From: Orientallactaga sibirica
Taxonomy: Eukaryota > Chordata > Mammalia > Rodentia > Dipodidae
Reading direction: 5' to 3'
Assembly: GCA_036365145.1 (NCBI GenBank)
Contig: JAEOAD010002566.1
Location: 4,991,501-5,055,500 of the forward strand
DNA: 64,000 nt
Position numbers and translations under genes: made by a program. The notes below the pieces were generated by a model. The model saw nothing but the letters and a program-made list of their open reading frames with translations, had not been told where the DNA came from and made no database searches. This document shows positions 12,135-24,281 of this stretch, in pieces. The stretch's first letter is position 1. Each line of letters opens with the position of its first letter.

Positions 12135-12305
12135 CCTGTACCACTGAGCCACACCCCTAGGTCCTCTCTGATGGATTCTAGGCAAGTGAGCCACGGCCCC
12201 AGCCTCTCAAGGGTGGATTCTAGACAAGCATTCTATTGCTGAGCCACTTCCCAGCCCCTTGCTTATGGATTCGAGATAAGTGGTCCATTGCTGAGATACA
12301 TCCTG
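12135..12305 (-). repeat. Decayed units of the ID-head minisatellite
   Basis: Three imperfect units keep the phrases ACTGAGCCACACCCC, GGATTCTAGACAAGC and GCTGAGCCACTTCCCAGCCC, the same unit and orientation as the array at 8378. They are more diverged, which suggests an older or dispersed piece. Confidence 0.65.
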
Positions 12306-13200
12306 ACCTGTTTTTTTTTTAAATTTATTTGAGAGAGCTAGAGAAAGAGGCAGATAGAGAGTAGGCACACCAGGGCCTCTAACCACCGCAAACAAACTCC
12401 AGACGCACACATCACTTTGTGCATCCCGGCTTATGTGGTACCTCGGGAATTGAAACTGGGTCCTTAGGCTTTGCAGGCAAGCACCCTAACCACTAAGCCA
12501 TTTCTCCAGCTTCCCCCCCTTTTTGAGATTGTGTCACTTTGTAGCCCACTCTGGCCTGGCACTTGTAATCTGCTTTTCTCATCCGGCATCATGGGCGCCA
12601 CCACACCCAGCTCAGTCCTTTGGGCTTTTTTTTTTTTTTTAAGTATATTGCTTAATTTACTCCTCATGCTGTGAAGAAGGTGCCATTATGATTCCCATTT
12701 TCCAGATGAGGAAACAAAGGCATGGAGCAGTGCAATCATTTTCCTAAGGTAGGCCAAGTGAATGATGGATCCAGAAAGGTGCACTCTGACTTTCTCAGCT
12801 CAGGAGCTGGGCTCTCAGCTGGATGCACACCAGTCATCCCCGTGCTTGGGAGGCTAAGGCAGGAGGATTTCTGCAAGTTTGAGGCCAGCCTGGGGTTCAT
12901 AATAAGACCCTGTTTCAGGGTTGGCTTAGTGGTTAAGGCGTTTGCCTGCAAAGCCTAATAACCCATGTTCAATTCCCCAGAACTCCTGTTTCAGGGTTGC
13001 CATATGCCTGCAAAGCCTAATAACCCATGTTCAATTCCCCAGAACTCACATGAGCCATATGCACAAGGTGGCGCATGCATCTGGAGTTAGACTACAGTGG
13101 CTGGAGGCCCTGGTACGCCCATTCTCTCTCTCTCAAATACATACATACATACATACATACATACATACATACATACATACAAACATACTAAAAAAAAAGA
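12305..13200. mobile_element. SINEs before CCDC61 exon 2
   Basis: A reverse DIP-like SINE lies at about 12310-12515, an old reverse B1 at about 12520-12615, an old B1 at about 12815-12915 (+) and a plus-strand DIP-like SINE at about 12918-13200. The last has an internal duplication: GCCTGCAAAGCCTAATAACC occurs at about 12944 and again at about 13008. 12620-12815 is unassigned. Confidence 0.65.
13137..13182 (+). repeat. (ATAC)n microsatellite
   Basis: About eleven ATAC units replacing the usual AAAT tail of a DIP-like SINE, 84 bases before CCDC61 exon 2. Confidence 0.95.
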
Positions 13201-13265
13201 CCGTCTCAAACAAAACCAAACTGACATGCAGTCCTTCTGGGTGTCCGTTTTGTCCCCTTCCTCAG

Positions 13266-13424
13266 GGACCCTGGCCATGGACCAGCCCACAGGCTTGCAG
13301 GTGGACTATGTCTTCCGGGGTGTGGAGCATGTGGTTCGGGTGGTGGTTTCCGGGCAGGTCCTGGAGCTGGAAGTGGAGGACCGGATGACGGCCGACCAGT
13401 GGCGGGGTGAATTCGATGCCAGCT
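13266..13424 (+). CDS. CCDC61: CCDC61 exon 2 (start codon exon)
   Basis: Acceptor CCTTCCTCAG precedes 13266 and donor AGCT|GTGAGT follows 13424. The ATG is at 13277. It encodes residues 1-49 plus one base of codon 50, beginning MDQPTGLQVDYVFRG, which is the highly conserved N-terminal strand of the head domain. Confidence 0.95.
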
Positions 13425-16290
13425 GTGAGTGTTCCTACCCGGAGTGGGCTCTCCTCTCCTTCCCTGGGTCTAGCTTCCCCCAGAAACCAAGGCTAACCTT
13501 AATCACGACCCCCTCCCCTCTGCCTCTTCTGTCTGACCAAAAGCTCTCCAAGGAGAAGGGGTGTGGGCACCATCGCTCATGCCAGAGGCACCGGAAGTAG
13601 GCAGAACTGGAGAACTTGAGTGCCTTGCTTTTGGGTTGGACAAATGGTCAGACCTCAGGAGGAACTTTTCTTCCCACCAGTCATCGAAGACCTGACTCAC
13701 AAGACGGGGAACTTCAAGCAGTTCAGCATCTTCTGTAACATGTTGGAGTCAGCCCTCACCCAGGTAGGGGCCAGGCTGGAGGGTCAGGGGAGGTTTTTGT
13801 TCCCCATATCCATGGGGGTGGAGGTGTGGAAACCCCTCTGATGTTTGCAGGACCCGGGGCTTTCTCTTGCTTTTGTGTTTTCTTCCCTCCCCTCTCCCCC
13901 AGGTAGTGTCTCACTCTAGCCCAGGCTGACTTTGAACTCGCAGGGAGCCTCCTGAGTGCTGGGATTAACGGTGTGTTGCCACTATGCCCAGCTGGGCTTT
14001 CTCGTTCACTGAAGGGACAGGGTTTCCTCGTTCTCAAATGTCAGTGGAAAATTCAGATCACAGAGAAATGTAGAGAAGAAAGTAAAACTCCACTGCTAAT
14101 ACTCTTGTTAAGATGGTGAGAACTGCAAATTGATTCAGCTTTTTCTTCCCTCCATCCCCCCCACCCCCGTCTGCAGATCTATAATTACACATATAGTGAT
14201 AGATTTCCAAGGAGTTCTGCAATCTGTTTTTTAAAAATATTTATTTGAGAGAAAGGGGAGAGAGAGGGAAAGGGTGTGCCAGGGTCTCTAGCCACTGCAA
14301 ATGAACTCCAGATGCATCTGGCTTACGTGGGTACTGGGGAATCAAACCTGGGTCCTCAGGCTTTGCAGGCAAGTATCTTAACCACTAAGCCATCTCTCTA
14401 GCCCTCCCTGCAATCTGCTTTTTTTTTTCAATCTGCTTTTTTTTTTCAATCTGCTTTTTTAAAACGGAGAACTTTATTTTTTTATTTTTATTTTTTGAGG
14501 AAGGGTCTCACTCTAGCCCAGACTGATCTGAAATTCACTATGTAGTCTCAGAGTGCCCTTGAACTTGTGGTGATCCTCCTACCTATGCCTCCTGAGTACT
14601 GGTATTAAAGGCGTGTGCCACCATGCTGGGCTAAACCTGAGAACTTTATTGCATGTAGGTCATATTCCCATCAGGTTATACTCTTTCTGTTTTTCGAGGT
14701 AGGGTCTCACTGTAGCCCAGGCTGACCTTAAATTAGTCTCAGGCTGGCCTTGAACTCACAGCAGTCCTCCTACCTCTGCCTCCCGAGAGCTGGGATTAAA
14801 AGCGTACACCACCATGCCCAGCAGGTTATATATATATTGGGTTATGGATAATCACTGGAGGGGGTCATGAATATACCAGTTAGTCTCTGTGAGGGGGGCA
14901 ATGCCTCATAATGCCCCTTCCCACCCTGTGGCTCTTACAGTCTTTCTGCCTACTCTTCCGCAATGTTCCCTGAGCCTTGGAGGGCGTGTTAGAGGTCTCC
15001 TTCCGTGTAAAAGAGGTAGTCATGTGTTGTAGTCAGGTTTACATTGTTGGCAGAAATCACCCGACCAAGAGCAGATTTTGGTTTACGGACTTGAGGGGAG
15101 CTCCATGATGGCAGGAAAAATGATGGCATGAGCAGAGGGTGGACATCACCCCTGGCCAACATAAGGTGGACAATGGGAATAGGAGAGTGTGCCAAACACT
15201 GACAAGGGGACACTGGCTATAACACCCATAAGTCCGCCCCCAACAATACACTGCCTCCAGGAGGCTTTAATTTCCAACTGCCATCAACTGGGGAGACTAG
15301 CATTCAGAACACTTAAGTTATGGAGGGCGCCTGAATCAAACCCCACACCATGCGAGGGTAGCCATCCCCTCCTTCTGTTTGCTGAGCATCTGCCATATGC
15401 AGGTGCTGGTTCAGGCACTTGAGGTACAGCAGTGACCAGAGACTAGAGGCCCTGGTGCGCCTATTCTCTCTTTCTCTCTCTAATAAGTTAATAAATAAAA
15501 ATAAAATATTAAAAAATTAAAAAGAGAAAAAGCAGGTGAGAACTTAGGGGACAGAGATAATATATGTAGAGTAGGTAATATTCTTGGACTGAACAAATTG
15601 TTTCTCTGAAGAGAGATCTGATCTCACATAACTGTGACGGCATCAGTGTGTGACTTAAAATGCCAGAGTACCTCAGAATCCCCTTTTAAAAAAATAAATT
15701 ATTTACTTACCAGCAGACAGGGATAGAGAGAAGAGAGACAGAGAGAATGGGCGCACCAGGGTCTCCAGTCACTGAAAATGAACTCCAGACGCATGCACCA
15801 CTTTGTGCATCTGCCTTATGTGGATACTGGAGAATTGAACCCAGGTCATTAGGCTTTGTAGGCAAGTGCCTTAACTGTCAGCCATCCCTTCAGCCCTCTT
15901 TAAAATTTTTATTTATTTACTAGAGAATGGGGGGGGTAGAAATAGAGAGAGATAGAGAGAAAGAGAGATTGGGTACGCCAGGGCTTTCAGCCGCTGCAAA
16001 CGAACTCCAGATGCATGCGCTACCTTGTGCGTCTGGCTTACGTGGGTCCTGGGGAATCAAACCAGGATCTTTTGGATTTGCAGGCAAAAGCTTTAACTGC
16101 TTAAGCCATCCCTCCAGCCCTCATAATCCCTTTCTTAGTCCTTACTAAGGCTGTAACATTTTCATACCTATAGGCAGCACAGCATGGTGGCCAAGAATGC
16201 AAACTCCAAATTCAAACATAATCTTGCCACTTTTATTTATATATTGTTCTTTTTAAAAATATTATTTATTTATTTATTTGCAAGCAGAGA

Positions 16291-16329
<39 letters not shown>

Positions 16330-17222
16330 GGCATGCCAGGGCCTCCAGTTCCTGCAAACAAATTCCAGATGCATGTGCCACTTTTGTGCATCTGGCTTTA
16401 CATGGGTCCTGGGAAACTGAACCTGGGTCGTTAGGCTTTACAGGCAAGTGTCTTAACCACTGGGCAATCTTTCTAGCCCCCCTTTTTTCAAGGTAGGGTC
16501 TCAGTCTAGCCCAGGCTGACCTGGAACTCACTTGGAAGCCCCAGGCTGGCCTTGAACTGACAGCAGTCCTCCTACCTCTAAAGACATGCACCATCGTGGC
16601 CAGCCTTCCTGGCACTGGTACTGGCACTTTTTTCCTTTTTCCTTTTTTTTTTTGTTTTGTTTGTTTTTCAAGGTAGGGTCTCACTCTAACCCAGGCTGAC
16701 CTGGAATTCACTATGTAGTCTCAGGGTGGCCTCGAACTCACAGCGATCCTCCTACCTCTGCCTCCCAAGTGCTGGGATTAAAGGCGTGCGCCACCATGTC
16801 TGGCTTCCTGCCACTTTTTTCTGCTGGGACTCCTAAGCCAATTACTTCCCTTCACTGCCTTAGTTTCCCTAACTACAAAGTACCAATAATGGTCGTTCCC
16901 CCGTCATTGTATTGTGAAGATTAAATGATGGTTTTCTGTAAAAAGCTTGGCAGAAGTTCTGGCTAACATAACTGCTGTTTAGGTACTGTGGGTTTTGTTT
17001 GTAGGTACCATTTTTTTTTTTTTTTTTTTTTGGTTTTGCAAGGTAGGGTCTCACTCTGGTCCAGGCTGACCTGGAATTAACTATGTAGTCTCAGGGTGGC
17101 CTCGAACTCTCAGCGATCCTCCTACCTCTGCCTCCCGAGTGCTGGGATTAAAGGCGTGCGCCACCACGCCCGGCTAGGTACCATTTTTTAAAAACTTTTT
17201 ATTTTTCATTATTTTTTTGGAG

Positions 17223-17260
<38 letters not shown>

Positions 17261-20200
17261 AGAGAGAGAGAGAGAGAGGGAGAGAGAGAGAGAGAGAGGA
17301 AGACAGCGATGGGCGTGCCAGCAGTCTCTCAGCTGCTGTGAACAAAATCCAGATGTGTGCGCCCCCTTGTGGTCAAGTGCGGCATTGTGCCCTTGCGTCA
17401 CTTTGCATCTGGCTAAACGTGGGACCTGGAGATTGAAACCGCTGGAGATTGGAACCAGCGTTTAGGCTTAGGAAGCAGGCGCCTTAACACCTAAGCCATC
17501 TCTCCAGCCCTGTAGGTACCATTTTTATTGCCAGCTTTTGTATTTATGATTCTTTTTCTAAAATATTTTGATTGTTTATTTATTTGTTCGGTTGAGGGAG
17601 AAAGAAGGAGAGAGAATGGGCATGCCAGGGCCTCCAGCCACTACAAGTAACCTCCAGACACATGTGCCTCCTTGTGCATCTGGCTTATGTGGGTTCTGGG
17701 GAATTGAACCTGGGTCCTTGGGCTTCCTAGGCAAGCACCTTAACCACTAAGTCATCTCTCCAGCCCTATATTTATGATTCTTTGTCTTTTTTTTTTTTTT
17801 TTTTGGTTTTTCAAGGTAGAGTCTCACTCTAGCTCAGGCTGACCTGGAATTTACTATATAGTCTCAAGGTGGCCTTGAACTCATGGCGATCCTCCTACCT
17901 CTGCCTCCCAAGTGCTGGGATTAAAGGCGTGTGCCACCATGCCTGGCTTGATTCTTTTATTTATTTATTTGCAAACAGAGGGAGACAGAAGAGATAGATA
18001 ATGGACATGTCAGGGCCCCTAGCCAGTCCAAGCAAACTCCAGGTACATGGGCCACTTTTATCCGACTTTACGTAGGTCCTGGGGAATTGAATCCTGGTAA
18101 TTAGGCTTTGCCAGCCAGCGTCTCTCCAGCCTGTATTCATGATTCTTGTTAGCTGTTGCTTAGCGTGGCACCTGACCAGTGGTTCTCAAGCTGTTCGGTC
18201 TCTTGACCCCTTTAGGCTCTAAAGTTTACTGAGGAAACTGAAGAGCTTTTGTTGATGCAGATTCTTTTTTTTTTTTTTTCCTTCAACACTGGGGATTGAA
18301 CCCAGGACTTTGCATATGCTAGGTAAGTGCCCTATTAGTAAACTCTCAGACTCATAATTCTTTTTAAAGAGTTTATTTTATCTATTTATTTATTAAAGAC
18401 ACAAAAAGGGAGAGGGAGAGAGTGAGAATGGGCACGCCAGGGCTTCTAGCCACCGCAAATGAACTTCAGACACATGCACCACCATGTGCATTTGGCTTAC
18501 ATGGGACCTGGAGAATCGAGTCGGGGTCCTTAGGCTTTGCGGGCATACGCCTTAACCGCTAAGGCATCTCTCCAGCCCTCAGACTTATAATTTTTAATTT
18601 GAGATGAAGTTCTGCTAAGTTGCCCAGGCTGGCCTTGAACTTGCCATTCTCCTCCCTTGGCCTCCCAAGTAGTAACCCCAGAAGTCTGGAGACAAGGACA
18701 GAAAAATCATGGAGGATCACTGGGTTGACAGCCTGCCTGGCTTAATTGGTGAGCTCTAGTTCAGCCAGAGACCCTGTCTCAAAGAATAAGGACGAGGGCT
18801 GGAGAGATGGCTTAGCGGTTAAGGTGCTTGCCTGTGAAGCCTAAGGATGTTCAACTCTCCAGATCCCACGTAAGCCAGATGCACAAGGTGATGCAAGCGT
18901 GCAAAGTCACACATGCACACAAGGTGGCGCAGGTGTCTGGAGTTTGATTACAGTGGCTGAGGCCCTGGTGTGCCAGTTCTCTTTCTGTCTCTCACTCTCA
19001 CTCTTGCTCTTTCCCATAAAAAACAAAGAAAAGAATGAGGATGACCCTGCTGTCAACCTCTCTTCTCCACACCCAGGTGCATGCTCACACACATGCATGT
19101 GAATGTGCATACACACACACACACAAATAAAATGGTGTAGAAAACCCCTACCTCACACAGGTGAGCAGTGGGCAGAGGAAGTGCCGTATAGTGTTTTCAC
19201 ATCATGGTGTCCCCTTTGCTAACACCCGTAACATGCTGGACAAACGTAGCCCTGGAAGCTTGTTGTCACACGAAGTTTGCAGTGAACTCCTATTGCTGTT
19301 GCATTAGAAGCCATTGAGGTAGCCAGATGTGGTGGTGGAGGCAGGAGGATCAGAAGTTCAAAGCTATCTCAGCTATGTAGGGAGTCCAAGGCCAGTCTGG
19401 GCTACATGAGACCTTGTCTCAAACAAGCCAAACCAAGGTTGGACGTGGTGGCTCTCGGCTTTAATCCCAACACTCGGGAGGCAGAGGTAGGAGGATTGCT
19501 GAGTTCAAGGCCACACGGGACCAAAGAGTGAATTTCAGGTTATTCTGGGTTAGAGTAAGACCGCACCTCGGAAAACAAAACGAAACAACAAAACAAAGTG
19601 ACCGAACAGGAAACACACACACACACACACACACACAGCACTACCACACAAACCCGAACAGACTCTGCATGGATCTGTTAACTTTGCAATTTTAAAAATT
19701 AATTTCTAAAAGATATTTATTTATTTATTAATGACAGAGAGAGGGAAAGAGAGAGAGGGAGAGAGAGAATGGTGCGCCACAGCCTCCAGCCACTGCAAAC
19801 GAACTCCAGACGCATGTGCCCCCTTGTGCATCTGGCTTACATGGGATCTGGAGAATCAAACTGGGATCCTTAGGCTTTACAGGCAAACGCCTTAACCACT
19901 GAGCCATCTCGCCAGCCTTATTTATTTATTTTTAAATATTTTTATTTACTTATTTGAGAGAGAGATACAGAAATAGACAGGGAGAGAGAGAAAGAGTGTG
20001 CCAGGGCCTCCAGCCACTGCAAATGAACTCCAGATACATGTGCCCCCTTGTGCATCTGGCTTTCGTGGGTCCTGGGAAATCAAACCTTGGTCCTTTGGCT
20101 TTGCAGGCAAGTGCCTTAACTGCTAAGCCATCTCTCTAGCCACCTGTTTATTTATTTGACAGAGAGAATGAGAATGGGTGCAACAGGGCCTCCAGCCACT

Positions 20201-23200
20201 GCAAACAAACTCCCGACACATGCGCCACCTTGTGTGGGTTCTGGGGACTTTAACCTGGGTCCTTTGCCTTTGCAGGAAAGTGCCTCCAGCCCTACTTTGT
20301 GATTTTTGAGTATATTTTTGAAAATACTGGCCTATTGAGTTTTTTTTTTTTCTTTTTGAGGTAAGGTCTCACTCTAGTTAAGGCTGACCTGGAATTAACT
20401 ATGTAGTCTCATGTTGGCTTCGAACTCACAGTGATCCTCCTGCAACTGCCTTCCCAGTGCTGGGATTAAAGACGTGTGCCAACGTGCTGGCTTGGTTTAG
20501 TTCTTTAGTTGTTGCTATTGGCTTGATTTCATCTTTTTTTTTTTCCTCTTTTTTTTTGGGGGGGGGCAGGTTCTCATGTAGCCCAAATTGTCTGTGAGGC
20601 AAGAATAACCTTGACCTCCTGTCCCCCTGCCTCCACAGGTACTGGGTGTGCTCGGGATGACAGGCGCACCCCCACTACCAGCCATTGGCTAGATCCCTGC
20701 TAGGGGCGGCAGGTTTATCCACCAGCACTTGGGCCTCCCAGTGACAAGGGCACGTGTTGTCTTTGTTGTCATGAAGGTGGTGACTTCATGGCTCCTGAGA
20801 CAGTCTAGACCTGTGGGGGTCTGTGGCCAGTATCAGGCGAGCTCTGGAGTGTGAGGCGCCGCCCGTGGCCGACCACTGAGCTTTTCTCCACTGTCTCCAT
20901 CCATTCTTGCTGGGTCCTGTTCCTGGGACAGGGTCATCGTGAGTGCAGCCTCCCTGGAGGGGAGCCCAGAGGTCCAGAGACCCTGCAGAGTGGGGCCAGA
21001 AGGGTGGACTGTGTGCTGTGGGTGGGACGGCTGTGTGGTCCACCGGAGGGCCTCCCTTTCTCTCCAACAGAGCAGCGAGTCCGTCACCCTCGACCTGCTG
21101 ACCTACACAGACCTGGAGTCCCTGCGGAACCGCAAGTTGGGGGGTCGTCCCGGTGCCTTGGCCCCCAGGTCCACCCAGCTCAACTCCAAGCGCTACCTGA
21201 TCCTCATCTACTCTGTGGAATTTGACAGGTGTGCTGGGGTGGGGGGCACGGGTGGGAGGAGCCACTGGTCTGCGGTGGCAGGGATTGTGCTAACTTTAGA
21301 ATCTTTGGGGTTCATATCATTTCATATCGTGATGGGCTGCAAAGAGCAGAGTAGCCATGGTCTGTACTTGTTTGTTTATTTATTTCGTTAATTTTTGTTT
21401 TTTTGAGGTAGGGTTTCATTGTATCCCAGGCTGACCTGCAATCACTTTGTAGTCTCAGGCTGGCCTCAAACTCTGCCTCTCAAGTGCTGGGATTAAAGGT
21501 GTGTGTCACCATGTCTGGCTAGGTTTATTTGTTTATTAAATATTTTAATTTTATTTATCTTTTTATTTTTAATTTTAAATTTTTAAAAATTTATTTGAGA
21601 GAGAAAGAGAGAGAGAGAGAGAAACAGAGAATAGGCGTGCCAGGGCCTCCAGCTGCTGCAAACGAACTCCCGATGCATGTGCCACCTCGTGCATCTGGCT
21701 TATATGGGTCCTGTGGAATCGAACCTGGGTCATTTGGCTTTGCAGGCAAGTGCCCTAACCACTAACCCATCCATCTAGCTCTCAATATTTTTATGTATTT
21801 ATTTGCAAACAGGGGGGGAGGGAGGGAGAATGGGCATGCCAGGGCCTCCAGCTGTTGCAAACAAACTTCAGATGCATGTGCCACTGCACATCTGGCTTTA
21901 CATGGGTCCTGGGGAATCAAACCGGGTTGTTAGGCTTTGTAGGCAGGTGCCTTAGCCTCTGATCCATCTCTCCAGCCCCTTATTTATTTATTTATTTATT
22001 TATTTGAGGTACTAAAGATTGAACTCAGTGCCTCGAGCATGCTAGACAAGTCCTCTGTCACTGAGCTCCGCCCCTAGCCTCAGGAGTGGCTCTTGAGCAG
22101 CTGGATGCCAGTGTCTGCTCCTGGATCATGCAGTGGGAAGTTATCACACTTGGGGTGGGGTGGAGGCCAGTTCACCAAGGCTCCCTGTCTTTCCAGCCCA
22201 GGTGTCACTCAGGTCAAACCAACCGGAATCAACTGGTGTGGGGTCAGGGTTCACGTGAGTGCTTCCTATGGGACCAGCAGTGTGTGACAAGACACTTAGC
22301 CGAGACTGAACTGGGACAGTCAGTCCCTGTGACCTCGCAATTCCTGAACCAGAGGCTTCTGGGCTGGAGTGACTGGCATAGTGGGTGTGTGGGGCTTGGA
22401 TGGCCTGGAGTTGCGGTTAGAATGTGAGCTTTGCTTGGAGTGGTCGCACACACCTATAATCCCAGCTCTCAGGCGGCTGAGGCAGGCTGATTGGTAGTTC
22501 AAAGTCAACCTGTCTACAGAGTGAGTTGTTCACTCAAAACATGCTGGGAGCTGGAGAGATGGCTTAGCGGTTAAGGTGCTTGCCTGCAAAGCCTAAGGAC
22601 CCAGGTTCGATTTCCCAGAATCCATGTAAGCCAGATGTACATGGTGGCACATATGTCTGGAGTTGGTTTGCAGTAGCTAGAGGCCCTGATATGCCCATTT
22701 TCTCTCTCTCTCCCCCCCTTCTACCCCCCTCTCTCTTTCTAATATGTAAATAAAGCTAAAATATTAAGCTGGGCGTGGTGGCACACGCCTTTAATCCCAT
22801 CACTTGGGAGGCAGATATAGGAGGATCGCTGTGAGTTCGTGGCTATCCTGAGACTACATAGTGAATTCCAGGTCAGCCTGAGCTAGTGTGAAGCCCTATC
22901 TCGAAAAAAAAAATTAAAAAAAAAACACCACTGGCTTAGTGGTTAAGGCACTTGCCTGCAAAGCCTAAGGACCCAGGTTCAATTCCCTAGTACCCACATA
23001 AAACCAGATGCACAAGGTGGAGCATGTGTCTGAAGTTTGTTTGCAGTGGATGGAGGCCCTCATGCACCCATTTTCTCTCTCCCTCTATTTCTCTTCCTCT
23101 TTCTCCCTGTCTAATAAATTAAAAAAATAAAGAAATCTGGGTGTGGTGGCGCATGCCTTTAGTTCTAGCACTTGGGAGGTAGAGGTAGGAGGATCTACAT

Positions 23201-24229
23201 GAGTTCAAGACCACCCTGGGACTACATACTGAATTCCAAGTCAGATTGGGCTAGAGTGAAACCCTACCTCGTAAAACAAAACAATAATAAAGAAAGAAAG
23301 AAAAAAATTTGTAAAACAAGAAAATGTGCCTTGGGGAATGCGTTTTCCCGGTTTTCTTTAGGGTCTGAGAACCTGTTTTTCTCCCTTGCCCTGGGGTGGA
23401 TTTTGGCCTCTGTGATGTTGATCTGACCTGTTCTGCTCCCCTCCTCAGGATTCACTACCCGCTGCCCCTCCCGTACCAGGGCAAACCAGACCCCGTGGTC
23501 CTGCAGGGCATCATCCGCTCACTGAAGGAGGAGCTGGGCCGCCTTCGGGGGCTGGACTGTGGCCAGAACCCCAGAGACGCAAAGGAGACAGAGATTTGGC
23601 ACCTGCGGGAGCAGTGAGTCTGGGTGGGGAGGTGGGTGCACTCCCACTACCCTGGGTTTGTGTCCTGATCTTGGGGAACACTGCCCTCCCTCATTTGCCC
23701 TCTTCCTTCTGAGCCCTCCTGCCTGCCTGCCTTTTGTCAGCAGGGCTGGCCACACCTGCTGGGAGCAGTGAGTGACAGTCTTGGCTCTGCCTTCTGGGAC
23801 TCTCAGGCCATTGAAGGGTACTCAGAGTGGGTGGGGCTGGGGGGGGTTCCAGCAGGGGTACACACCCAGCCTGGTAAGCAGGGTGCTGTCTCCAGACAGC
23901 ACTGTGTCAGCCTGGAAGCACGGGCTGTATTGCTTTTTTCCCATCCTGCCCCATGCCGTTCCCAGCCCAGTGTGGGTGGACGTGAATCAGTAGCCCTGTG
24001 AGGGCTTCTTCAGAAACAGCTGGGGTGAGGTGAGGCAGGAAGGAGAACTGAGAGCTGTAACAGGGACCTGATAGGTCGTGAGAGGTGGGTCTGGTGAAGA
24101 CCTTGGGAATCAGTGTTTTAGACAGAGGGAACAACATGGTGGAAGTACTGGGGGTGAATGGGAATGTGGTGAGAACAAGGGGACTGGACCAGGGAGAAAG
24201 TGAGAGCTTCTGGAATGTTCATATATACA

Positions 24230-24281
<52 letters not shown>

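Noticed and set aside
22550..22625. tRNA gene (good A and B boxes at many sites, for example here)
   Set aside because: These are heads of DIP-like SINEs, each followed by the SINE body and A-rich tail; no complete cloverleaf with a clean 3' end was seen.
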